From Gemmobacter caeni (GTDB lineage: Bacteria > Pseudomonadota > Alphaproteobacteria > Rhodobacterales > Rhodobacteraceae): a stretch of 64,000 nucleotides of DNA. The first letter of the stretch is position 1. The number at the start of each line of letters is the position of its first letter. The notes beneath the pieces were generated by a model. That model did no database searches, was not told the origin of the DNA, and saw only the letters and a program-made list of their open reading frames with translations. Location: contig NZ_QBKP01000001.1 of assembly GCF_003054195.1 (NCBI RefSeq), forward strand, positions 310,001-374,000. Direction: 5' to 3'. A program made the position numbers and the translations under genes. Positions 15,670 to 26,556 of this stretch are shown piece after piece.

Positions 15670-17430
15670 ATGACTAAGACCAAGAAACTCATCAACGCGC
15701 CGGAAGACATCATCCCCCAGCTGATCGCGGGCATGGTCGCCGCCCATCCCGACATGCTGACGGTCGAAGGCCCCACCGGCCGCGCCGTGGTCGCGGTGGA
15801 CGGGCCGCGCGACGGCAAGGTCGGCGTGGTGGTCGGCGGCGGCTCGGGGCATGAACCGGCCTTCGCAGGCTATGTCGGGCGCGGGCTCGCCGATGCGGCG
15901 GCGGTGGGCAATATCTTTGCCTCGCCCTCGCCCGAACAGATCCTCGATGCGGCGCGTGCCGCCGATGGCGGGGCGGGTGTGCTGCTGCTTTACGGCAATT
16001 ACACCGGCGATGTGATGAACTTCACCATGGCGGCGGAAGAGCTTGCCGCCGCGGGCACCCCGGTGCGGCAGGTTCAGGTGGCCGATGACGTGGCCTCGGC
16101 CCCGGTTGAACGGCGCGGGGAACGGCGGGGCATCGCGGGCGATTTCTTTGTCTTCAAGGTGGCCGGGGCTGCCGCCGATCTGGGCGAGCCGCTGGCGCGT
16201 GTCGAGGCGTTGGCGCGCAAGGCCAATGACGCCACCCTGTCGATGGGCGTGGCACTGGGGGCCTGTTCACTGCCGCAGACCGGCAAGCCGAATTTCGAGA
16301 TCGGCGATGACGAAATGGAAATCGGCATGGGTCTGCATGGCGAGCCGGGCATCCGCCGCGACAAGCTGGCCCCGGCCGATCAGGTGACCGATACGCTGAT
16401 GGAGGCGATCCTGTCCGAGATGGCGCCAGCGCGGGGCGACCGGGTGGCAGTGCTGGTGAACGGGCTGGGTTCGACCTCACTGGTCGAGCTTTACATCCTC
16501 TTTGCCCGACTCAGGCAGGTGCTGGATGCGCGTGGCATCACGATCTACCGCTCCTGGGTCGGGGAATATGCGACCTCGCTGGAGATGGCGGGTGCCTCGA
16601 TTACCTTGATGCGGCTCGATGATGAACTTGCCGCACTGCTGGACCACCCTTGCCGCACCCCGGCGCTGACGGTCGGCGCCATCGAGGGCACCGCCGCCAG
16701 CACGGCGCGGTCGGTCCGCAAGACCGTTACGGGGGCCGAACCTGCCGCCCGCAGCGCCCCGACGGTCGCGCTGATCCGCGATGGCGCGATCACGCCCCCG
16801 CTGTTCCGCGCCATGATGCAGCGCGCGGGGGACGAGATCATCGCCGCCCGCGACTGGCTGTCGGAACTGGACGGGGTGATCGGAGACGGCGACCATGGTG
16901 TCACCATGGAAATCGGCTGGAAGGCCGTGCAGGGCGCGCTGGAAAACGCCCCCGGCGACGAAACCATCGAAGGCAGTTGCAAGCGCATGGCCAAGGCGTT
17001 TCTGGATGCGGTCGGCGCCTCCTCCGGCCCGCTTTACGCCACCGCGTTCCTGCGGGCAGGCGCGGCGGTCAGCGACCGGCAGAACCTTGACGCGGGCGCG
17101 CTGGCAGCCTGGCTTGCCGCCGCGCTGCAAGGCGTGCGCGACCGGGGCCGGGCCGAACCGGGCGACAAGACCATGATCGACGCCTGGGTGCCCGCCGTGG
17201 CCCGCGCGCAGGAGGCCATGGCCACGGGTGCCGAACTTGCAGTGATCGAGGCCGCCCGCGATGGCGCCGAGGCGGGCATGAAGGCCACCGCCGGTCTGGA
17301 ATCGCGGCGGGGGCGTTCCGCCAAGCTGGGCGCGCGCTCCAAGGGCCATATCGATCCCGGCGCCGCCTCGACTTTCGTGATCCTGCGCGCCATGGCCGCC
17401 GCCATGGCCGAGGCGCAGGCCACCGCCTGA
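15670..17430 (+). CDS. fused DhaK-DhaL dihydroxyacetone-type kinase
   Basis: A 586-residue ATP-dependent kinase. The N-terminal DhaK domain (about 1-335) has GGGSGHEPAFAGYVG near residues 56-70 and MGLHGEPGI with H223, the histidine that binds the substrate ketone covalently as a hemiaminal. The C-terminal DhaL domain (about 370-580) holds the metal-ADP site GVIGDGDHG (402-410). It phosphorylates a short ketose such as dihydroxyacetone, or erythrulose as in the D-erythrulose kinase relatives. A GTG 12 bp upstream is an alternative start. In operon with a sugar ABC importer, convergent with SorC by 4 bp. Confidence 0.93.
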   Translation: MTKTKKLINAPEDIIPQLIAGMVAAHPDMLTVEGPTGRAVVAVDGPRDGKVGVVVGGGSGHEPAFAGYVGRGLADAAAVGNIFASPSPEQILDAARAADGGAGVLLLYGNYTGDVMNFTMAAEELAAAGTPVRQVQVADDVASAPVERRGERRGIAGDFFVFKVAGAAADLGEPLARVEALARKANDATLSMGVALGACSLPQTGKPNFEIGDDEMEIGMGLHGEPGIRRDKLAPADQVTDTLMEAILSEMAPARGDRVAVLVNGLGSTSLVELYILFARLRQVLDARGITIYRSWVGEYATSLEMAGASITLMRLDDELAALLDHPCRTPALTVGAIEGTAASTARSVRKTVTGAEPAARSAPTVALIRDGAITPPLFRAMMQRAGDEIIAARDWLSELDGVIGDGDHGVTMEIGWKAVQGALENAPGDETIEGSCKRMAKAFLDAVGASSGPLYATAFLRAGAAVSDRQNLDAGALAAWLAAALQGVRDRGRAEPGDKTMIDAWVPAVARAQEAMATGAELAVIEAARDGAEAGMKATAGLESRRGRSAKLGARSKGHIDPGAASTFVILRAMAAAMAEAQATA

Positions 17431-17434
17431 GCCC

Positions 17435-18391
17435 TTACCGTGGCCCCGCCATGAGCGCGCGGGCCACGGCTTCATTCGTGACCAGACGGTTCACATAGCC
17501 GCCGCGCAGGATGGCGCGGATGATCTGCACCTTCTCGATCCCGCCTGACACCAGCATGGACATCGGCTTCAGCTTCAGCTTGTCGGGGCTGAGCGCGATG
17601 ATTGATTCATTCAGGAAATGATCGACCGGCCGGCCCTGCGCATCCAGAAAACAGCCCAGAAACTCGCCCACAGCACCACGTTTCAGCACGTCGTCCAGAT
17701 GATCCTTCACCACGCGGATCTGCGTCAGCGTCGCATCCTCGGCCAGCGACCCGCAGGAGGTGATACCCAGATCCGCAATTTCGGTGCGGGCCAGAACATC
17801 GGTCAGTTCGTCGATCAGCAACAGCGTCTCGCGACTTTCCGGCGAGGCGCAGTACAGCGGCGCGGTCAGGTAATGGCATTCCACCCCCAGACCGCGGGCG
17901 AAACTGGTGGCGACCTCGAATGTATTGGTGCCCGAGGACCGCGTGACCCCGCCGGTCAGCCCGACAACCCAGCTGTCGGGATGTGGTTTTGCATGCAGCC
18001 GGCGCACCGCGAAACTGAGCGTGCGCCCGGTGGCAACACCGATTCCCAGATCACGCCCTTCCACCAGCGCCCCGGCCATGGCCCCCGCCGCCTCGCCGAT
18101 CACCCGCTTCTGTTCCAGATAATCCGGCACATCGGGCACCACCACCGCCTCGGCCAGCCCGTAACGCGCGGTCACCGCCTCGGCCAGCGCGATGCAGTCG
18201 GTCAGCGGCAGCGTCACGTCGATGCGCACCGCGCCATCCTCGCGCACCTGCCCGATGATCTTGTTGACGCGCAACCGCGTCATGTTCATGCGGGCAGCGA
18301 TTTCCTGCTGGGTCAGCCCGCCCATGAAATAGAACCACGCGACCCGCGCGCGTTCCAGTTGTTCGGTCAGGTCTTCGGTCGGATCATCCAT
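17435..18391 (-). CDS. SorC-family sugar-binding transcriptional regulator
   Basis: A 318-residue regulator. The N-terminal HTH (about 18-50, GLTQQEIAARMNMTRLRVNKII) is followed by a SorC/DeoR-type phosphosugar-binding domain. GIGVATGRTLSFAVRRL is near residue 110, GLTGGVTRS and TFEVATSFARGLG follow, and the late DFI/ESIIALSPDKLKLK with VSGGIEKVQIIRAIL ends the domain. AAGGAAA precedes the ATG at 18391. The family usually senses a sugar phosphate made by the controlled pathway, here probably the product of the adjacent DHA-type kinase. It is convergent with the kinase and divergent from the thiC leader, so it also borders the thiamine operon. Confidence 0.92.
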   Translation of the reverse strand: MDDPTEDLTEQLERARVAWFYFMGGLTQQEIAARMNMTRLRVNKIIGQVREDGAVRIDVTLPLTDCIALAEAVTARYGLAEAVVVPDVPDYLEQKRVIGEAAGAMAGALVEGRDLGIGVATGRTLSFAVRRLHAKPHPDSWVVGLTGGVTRSSGTNTFEVATSFARGLGVECHYLTAPLYCASPESRETLLLIDELTDVLARTEIADLGITSCGSLAEDATLTQIRVVKDHLDDVLKRGAVGEFLGCFLDAQGRPVDHFLNESIIALSPDKLKLKPMSMLVSGGIEKVQIIRAILRGGYVNRLVTNEAVARALMAGPR

Positions 18392-18474
18392 CGTGGTTTC
18401 CTTATACCCGCTGCACCGCATTCGGCCAGCGGCAAGGCGGCGGCAGACGAAAAAGACACCCCGGCGTTTCGCGG

Positions 18475-18503
18475 TTGACAGCGCCGCCCGAGGCCCCGAT
18501 GAT
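18475..18503 (+). promoter_or_regulatory. promoter of the thiamine operon
   Basis: TTGACA (18475-18480) and GATGAT (18498-18503) are separated by 17 bp; a start near 18510 would place the riboswitch at the very 5' end of the transcript. Confidence 0.7.
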
Positions 18504-18510
18504 GCCCGGA

Positions 18511-21460
<2,950 letters not shown>

Positions 21461-21471
<11 letters not shown>

Positions 21472-21658
21472 CCTTAACGGAACCCCCGTCGTCACCCGCG
21501 CCACCACCCTTGCCGCCCTGATCACTGAGCAGGGCTTTGACGCCGCCTCGGTTGCCACCGCGCTGGACGGGCAGTTCGTCCCCCGACAGGCGCGGGCGGC
21601 AACCAGCCTTCACCCCGGCGCCAGGATCGAGGTTCTGGCCCCGATGCAGGGGGGCTGA
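21461..21658 (+). CDS. thiS: sulfur-carrier protein ThiS
   Basis: A 65-residue ubiquitin-like protein beginning MQIDLNGTP and ending with the diagnostic GG (MQGG), which becomes adenylated and then thiocarboxylated. It carries the sulfur to ThiG for thiazole formation. It overlaps the 3' end of thiO by 11 bp and lies 3 bp from thiG. Confidence 0.97.
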
Positions 21659-21661
21659 GTC

Positions 21662-22420
21662 ATGTTCTATGGCATCGACCTGCCCGGCCGCCTGATGCTG
21701 GGCACCGCGCAATACCCCTCGCCCGCCATCCTGCGCGACGCCATCGCAGCATCGGGGGCCGGGGTCATCACCGTCTCGCTGCGGCGCGAGGGGCAAGGCG
21801 GCGGCGCCTTCCGCCAGATCCTGCGCGACAGCGGCTGTCGCATCCTGCCCAATACCGCCGGGTGCCACACCGCACGCGAAGCGATCACCACCGCCCATAT
21901 GGCGCGCGAACTGTTCGGCACCGACTGGATCAAGCTGGAGGTCATCGGCCATGCCGATACGCTGCAACCCGATCCCTTCGCGCTGGTCGAGGCGGCGCGG
22001 GTGCTTTGCGCCGAGGGCTTCAGGGTCTTTCCCTACACGACCGAGGATCTGATCGTGGGCGAACGTCTGCTGGAGGCCGGATGCCGCGTGCTGATGCCCT
22101 GGGGGGCACCCATCGGCTCGGGCCAGGGGCTGCGGCATGTCGAGGCGCTGCGCACGATGCGGGCGCATTTCCCCGAAGTGCCGCTGGTGATTGATGCGGG
22201 GATCGGCGCGCCTTCGCAGGCCATGGCGGCGATGGAGATGGGTTTTGACGCGGTGCTTCTGAACACCGCCGTCGCCCGCGCGCTGGACCCGGTGGAAATG
22301 GCCCGCGCTTTCGGGCAGGCGGTCAGCGCCGGACGGCTGGCCTACAGGGCCGGGCTGATGCCCCGGCGCGACATGGCGGTCGCCTCCACTCCGGTTTTCG
22401 GTCAGGCGGTGCTGGCATGA
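21662..22420 (+). CDS. thiG: thiazole synthase ThiG
   Basis: A 252-residue TIM-barrel enzyme. It joins deoxyxylulose-5-phosphate, dehydroglycine and ThiS thiocarboxylate into thiazole phosphate. GGAGTA-type folds are present: [13 protein letters not shown], the catalytic lysine region [12 protein letters not shown] (K91), and [12 protein letters not shown] phosphate-binding loop. Overlaps thiE at its 3' end within ATGA. In this operon the partners ThiO and ThiS are directly upstream. Confidence 0.97.
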   Translation: MFYGIDLPGRLMLGTAQYPSPAILRDAIAASGAGVITVSLRREGQGGGAFRQILRDSGCRILPNTAGCHTAREAITTAHMARELFGTDWIKLEVIGHADTLQPDPFALVEAARVLCAEGFRVFPYTTEDLIVGERLLEAGCRVLMPWGAPIGSGQGLRHVEALRTMRAHFPEVPLVIDAGIGAPSQAMAAMEMGFDAVLLNTAVARALDPVEMARAFGQAVSAGRLAYRAGLMPRRDMAVASTPVFGQAVLA

Positions 22421-23028
22421 TACGGCCCGACCCCTTTTACCTGATCGTGGGCGATGCCGGGCTGCTGGAGAGGCTGGTGCCACTGGGGGTGCGGCTGGTG
22501 CAACTGCGCGTGAAAGACCGGCCGGAGCCGGATCTGCGCGCCCAGATCCTGCGCGCGAAAGCCTGCTGTGCTGCCCATGGCACCCAGCTTGTGATCAACG
22601 ATCACTGGCAGATCGCCCTGTCGCTGGGCTGTGATTTTGTCCATCTGGGGCAAGAGGATATGGACAGTGCCGATTTTCAGGCCCTGCGTCGCGCCGGGGT
22701 GCGCTATGGCCTTTCGACCCATGATCCCGCCGAACTCGACCGCGCCCTGGCCGCTGAACCGGCCTATGTGGCTCTGGGTCCGGTCTGGCCCACCTTGCTG
22801 AAGAAAATGAAATGGGGGCCGCAGGGGCTGGACCGTGTGGCGGAATGGGCGCGGCGGGCGGGCGATGTGCCGCTGGTCGGAATCGGCGGGCTGGTGCCCG
22901 AACGCCTGCCCGGCCTGTTCGCCGCAGGCGCCGCCAGTGCCGCCGTGGTGACTGACATCGCCCAGGCCAAAGACCCCGAGGCGCGCTGCCGCGACTGGAT
23001 CGCGGCGACCGAAAGGTATCGGCAATGA
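22417..23028 (+). CDS. thiE: thiamine phosphate synthase ThiE
   Basis: A 203-residue TIM-barrel enzyme joining HMP pyrophosphate with thiazole phosphate. Conserved segments are LVQLRVKDR near residue 27, [25 protein letters not shown], the variant [18 protein letters not shown] around 125-145 and PLVGIGGL. The loop is the alphaproteobacterial form; E. coli-type ThiE has GPxFPTxTK. ATGA overlaps exist on both sides, with thiG and with thiF. Confidence 0.95.
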   Translation: MIRPDPFYLIVGDAGLLERLVPLGVRLVQLRVKDRPEPDLRAQILRAKACCAAHGTQLVINDHWQIALSLGCDFVHLGQEDMDSADFQALRRAGVRYGLSTHDPAELDRALAAEPAYVALGPVWPTLLKKMKWGPQGLDRVAEWARRAGDVPLVGIGGLVPERLPGLFAAGAASAAVVTDIAQAKDPEARCRDWIAATERYRQ

Positions 23029-23933
23029 ACCGCTACATCCGGCAAAGCTGCCTGCCCGAGGTGGGCGCCGGGGGTCAGGCGCGGCTGGCGCAGGCACGGG
23101 TTCTGGTCGCCGGGGCGGGCGGACTGGGGTCCGCCCTCCTGCCACTGCTGGCGGGTGCGGGCGTCGGGCATCTGGTGATCTGCGATCCCGACCGGGTGGA
23201 GGAACACAATCTCCACCGCCAGACCTTGTACCGTATGACCGATATCGGCGCGCCGAAAGCCGAGGCCGCCGTGCGGCATCTGGCAGCGCTGAACCCCGAT
23301 TGTGAGGCGCGGCCCGTCCTGGCCCGGCTGGACCCGGAAACCACGCCCGGGGCGCTTGCGGCGGCCGATCTCGTGCTGGACGCGGCCGATAATTTCGCCA
23401 CCAGCTACGCGCTGTCGGACCTGTGCCGCGCGGCGGGCAAACCGCTCGTCAGCGCCTCGGTTCTGGGGCGACAGGGCTATGTCGGCGGTTTCTGTGGCCC
23501 GGCACCCGGCCTGCGCGCCGTCTTCCCCGACCCGCCGCCCCGCGCCGCCACCTGTGCCACCGCCGGGGTGATGGGCCCTGCCGTGGCGACGCTGGGTGCC
23601 ATGCAGGCCCAGATGGCGCTTTCGGTGCTGCTGGGACACAGGCCGTCACCGCTTGGCCTGATGCTCAGCGTCGATTTCGCGGAATGGCGGGTGGCACAGT
23701 TCCGCTTCGACGAGGCCGCAGACCCGCCGCCCAGCCCCAGGGTCATTGCCCCCGGCATGATCCGCCCCGGGGATCTGAGTATCGACCTGCGCAGTCAGGA
23801 GGCCCCCGCGACCGTGCCCCATGACCGCCGAGTCGTCTTCCTTTGCGCCAGCGGGCTCAGGGCATGGCGGGCGGCACGCTCGCTGGCCGACCGGGGACAT
23901 GCCGATGTCGCCATCTGCGCGGTCGGGCCATGA
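23025..23933 (+). CDS. thiF: ThiF/MoeB-type adenylyltransferase with rhodanese-like tail
   Basis: A 302-residue E1-like enzyme that adenylates the ThiS C-terminus. Adenylate site GAGGLGS (30-36) and DADNF-like DAADNFATSYAL are present, as is the active cysteine C177 in TCATAGVMGP. The two CxxC zinc motifs of E. coli MoeB/ThiF are absent; GLRAVFPDPPP stands where CYRC is expected. The last 60 residues resemble a short rhodanese domain: IDLRSQEA and VVFLCASGLRAWRA with C274 as the likely persulfide cysteine. The fusion may pass sulfur directly to ThiS. Confidence 0.9.
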   Translation: MNRYIRQSCLPEVGAGGQARLAQARVLVAGAGGLGSALLPLLAGAGVGHLVICDPDRVEEHNLHRQTLYRMTDIGAPKAEAAVRHLAALNPDCEARPVLARLDPETTPGALAAADLVLDAADNFATSYALSDLCRAAGKPLVSASVLGRQGYVGGFCGPAPGLRAVFPDPPPRAATCATAGVMGPAVATLGAMQAQMALSVLLGHRPSPLGLMLSVDFAEWRVAQFRFDEAADPPPSPRVIAPGMIRPGDLSIDLRSQEAPATVPHDRRVVFLCASGLRAWRAARSLADRGHADVAICAVGP

Positions 23934-24670
23934 GGCCGCGCGTCCTGTGCATCGGCGGCAGCGATTCCGGCGGCGGCGCCGGGCTGGCGCGCGACATTGC
24001 CACCGCCACCGGCATGGGTGCTCATGCCTGCATCGCCGTCACCGCCGTCACCGCCCAGACCGATGCCGGGGTGCTGGCAAGTCATCCGGTGCCGCCTGAA
24101 ACCGTCGCAGCGCAGATCCGCGCGGCGGGCCGGGTAGATGCAGTGAAAATCGGCATGCTGGTCAGTGCCGCCATTGTCGAAGCGGTGGCGGCGGCCCTGC
24201 CGCAGGCGCCAGTGGTTCTGGACCCGGTGCTGGCCTCCAGTTCAGGCCACCCACTGCTGGACCCGCAGGGCGTCGCCGCCCTGCTGCGCTTGCTGCTGCC
24301 GCGCGTCACACTGCTGACACCGAACCTGCCGGAATTGCAGGCCCTGACCACGCCGGGACTGGAGGCCGCGCAGGTGCAGACCCTGCGGGATCGGGGCTGC
24401 GCGGCGGTTCTGGTCAAGGGCGGCCATGCCGAAACGGCAGATTGCGAGGACCGGCTTTATGCGGCGCGGCGCGGTCCGCATTGCTATTCCGGTCCCCGTT
24501 ATCCCGCCTCCCTGCGTGGCACCGGCTGCACCCTGGCCAGCGCCATCGCGGTGGCACTGGCGCGTGGCGAGCCGCTGCCCCGCGCCATCGGGACCGCGCG
24601 CGACGTGCTGCGGGCACGGTTCACGGAGGCCGCAAGCGTTGACAAGCCGCCGCCGAACCCCGATCCATGA
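23930..24670 (+). CDS. thiD: hydroxymethylpyrimidine (phosphate) kinase ThiD
   Basis: A 246-residue ribokinase-fold enzyme. GGSDSGGGAG (residues 9-18) is the ThiD signature, followed by IKIG-type VDAVKIGMLVSAAIV, VVLDPVLASSSGHPLL and the anion-hole segment RGTGCTLASAIAVALARGE. It phosphorylates HMP and HMP phosphate. Overlaps thiF within ATGA. It ends the thiamine operon; 24 bp follow before pxpB, so read-through is possible. Confidence 0.97.
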   Translation: MRPRVLCIGGSDSGGGAGLARDIATATGMGAHACIAVTAVTAQTDAGVLASHPVPPETVAAQIRAAGRVDAVKIGMLVSAAIVEAVAAALPQAPVVLDPVLASSSGHPLLDPQGVAALLRLLLPRVTLLTPNLPELQALTTPGLEAAQVQTLRDRGCAAVLVKGGHAETADCEDRLYAARRGPHCYSGPRYPASLRGTGCTLASAIAVALARGEPLPRAIGTARDVLRARFTEAASVDKPPPNPDP

Positions 24671-24694
24671 CGGGGTGCCGACAAGGCGGGGCAG

Positions 24695-25459
24695 ATGGAC
24701 AGCGGATCGCAGCGTGACAAGACGCCCGACGGAGGGCCGGAAGTTCTGCCCCTTGGCAGTACCGCATTGCTGCTGCGCTTTGGCCTGTCCGTCACGCCAT
24801 CGGCCACCGCCGCCGTTCAGGTGCTGCACGACATGCTGGACCACGCTGACCTGCCAGGCGTGACCGAAATCCTGCCAAGCCTCGCCTCGGTCATGCTGCG
24901 CTTCGATCCAGCGAAAGTGACACGCGCCGATCTGGCGGCCCGACTGGCCACGTTGACAGAGGCGCGCGACTGGCACGCGGCCACTCCCCGACCCGCCACG
25001 CGCCGTTGGCAGGTGCCGGTGGCCTTTGGCGGGGTGCATGGCCCGATGCTGGAGGAAGCCGCCGCCCTTGCCGGTGTCAGCCCCGAAGCGGCGGTGCGGC
25101 AGATCGCGGAAACCGAGTTACGGGTGCTGGCCATCGGCTTTGCCCCCGGACAGCCCTATCTGGGCCTGCTGCCCGAGACCTGGAACCTGCCGCGCCTGTC
25201 GGACCTTGCGCCGCAGGTGCCACAGGGGGCGGTGACGGTGGCGGTGCGCCAGATCGTGCTGTTCGCCAATGCCTCGCCGACCGGCTGGCGCCAGATCGGC
25301 CGCGCGGCCTTCCGCCCCTTCCGCCCCGAGACTCGTGACCCGGCCCCCCTGCGCGCGGGCGACGCATTGCGGCTGGTCCCCTGTTCCGGCGATGAACTGG
25401 AGGCGCTGCTGCGCGCGGGCGATCCCGATGGCGGCGCACGCTGTCAGGTGCAGGCATGA
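24695..25459 (+). CDS. pxpB: 5-oxoprolinase subunit PxpB (KipI-like)
   Basis: A 254-residue protein of the PxpB/KipI family. The N-terminal part (LGSTALLLRFG...HDMLDHADLPGVTEILPSLASVML) and the C-terminal cyclophilin-like part (VAFGGVHGPMLEEAAALAG, FAPGQPYLGLLPETW, VPQGAVTVAVRQIVLFANASPTGW) are both present. With PxpA and PxpC it hydrolyses pyroglutamate using ATP. It overlaps pxpC by 4 bp (ATGA). No PxpA (LamB/YcsF) lies beside it in this window. Confidence 0.92.
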   Translation: MDSGSQRDKTPDGGPEVLPLGSTALLLRFGLSVTPSATAAVQVLHDMLDHADLPGVTEILPSLASVMLRFDPAKVTRADLAARLATLTEARDWHAATPRPATRRWQVPVAFGGVHGPMLEEAAALAGVSPEAAVRQIAETELRVLAIGFAPGQPYLGLLPETWNLPRLSDLAPQVPQGAVTVAVRQIVLFANASPTGWRQIGRAAFRPFRPETRDPAPLRAGDALRLVPCSGDELEALLRAGDPDGGARCQVQA

Positions 25460-26502
25460 GTGGCGCGCTGATCCTGCATCGCGCCGGGCCGGGGCTGACC
25501 GTGCAGGACATGGGTCGCCCCGGTCTGGCCCGGCTGGGCCTGTCGCGCGGGGGCGCCGCCGATCGGCTGGCGCTGCTGGAGGCCACGGCCCTGCTGGGCC
25601 TGCGCGCGCCCGTCGCCGCGCTGGAGATGCCCGCACTGGGCGGCAGTTTCGAGGTGACGCGACCGACCCGCATCGCGCTGACGGGTGCGCCGATGCGGGC
25701 CGATCTGGACGGCAGCGCGCTGCGCTGGTCCGCCAGCCATCTGATCCTGCCGGGTCAGCGTCTGACCATCAGCGCGGCGACCTCAGGGGTTTATGGCTAT
25801 CTCACCCCGGCGGGCGGCATTCTGGGCCCCGAATGGCAGGGCAGCCGTGCGGCGCATCTGGTGGCGGGGATCGGCGCGACACTGGCGGCGGGCGACCGGC
25901 TGCCGCTGGGTGATGACCCCGCGCCTGACGAACCGGCACAGTTTCTGCCGGTCGAAGATCGCTTCACCGGCGGCCTGCTGCGCTGGATCGACGGGCCGCA
26001 GACCGCCCTGTTCCCCGAGGCAACCCGCGCGCGCTTTGCCGCCACGCCCTTCCACCGCGCCCCCACCGGCAACCGGCAGGGCATCCGGCTGGATTGCGAC
26101 GGCCCGCCCTTTGCCGCCGATCTGCCGAAAACCGGCCTCGCCTCCGAGTTCATCCTGCCCGGCGACATCCAGATGACCGGCGACGGGCGACCCTATATCC
26201 TGTTGTCGGAATGCCAGACCATCGGCGGCTATCCCCGGATCGGAACCGTCCTGCCCGCCGATCTGCCCCGTGCAGCCCAGGCCGCCCCCGGTGCGGTGCT
26301 GCGTTTTCAGCGGGTGACGCTGGCCGAGGCCGATGCACTGGCCCGCCCCCGTGCCGCGCGTCTGGCCAGCCTGCGCGCCGCCTGCCGCCCCCTGCGCCGC
26401 GATCCGCGCGACATGCCGGACCTGCTGTCCTATCAGTTGATCAGCGGCGTGACGGCGGGCGACGATCTGGACCCGCCCACCCCTCTGCCCGACTTGGCGT
26501 AA
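25456..26502 (+). CDS. pxpC: 5-oxoprolinase subunit PxpC (KipA-like)
   Basis: A 348-residue protein of the biotin-dependent carboxyltransferase-like KipA/PxpC family. It begins LILHRAGPGLTVQDMGRPG, has LTGAPMRADLDG, TPAGGILGPEW and the family's SEFILPGDIQMTGDGRPY with SECQTIGGYPRIGTVL. With PxpB it makes the subunit pair of 5-oxoprolinase. In Bacillus subtilis KipI/KipA control a sporulation kinase, but pyroglutamate cleavage is the general bacterial role. The next gene follows at 54 bp. Confidence 0.92.
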   Translation: MSGALILHRAGPGLTVQDMGRPGLARLGLSRGGAADRLALLEATALLGLRAPVAALEMPALGGSFEVTRPTRIALTGAPMRADLDGSALRWSASHLILPGQRLTISAATSGVYGYLTPAGGILGPEWQGSRAAHLVAGIGATLAAGDRLPLGDDPAPDEPAQFLPVEDRFTGGLLRWIDGPQTALFPEATRARFAATPFHRAPTGNRQGIRLDCDGPPFAADLPKTGLASEFILPGDIQMTGDGRPYILLSECQTIGGYPRIGTVLPADLPRAAQAAPGAVLRFQRVTLAEADALARPRAARLASLRAACRPLRRDPRDMPDLLSYQLISGVTAGDDLDPPTPLPDLA

Positions 26503-26556
26503 CCTCGCAGTTAGCGTAAACATGGCGCGCCGGAGAGGACCGGCATGGAGGAACGC

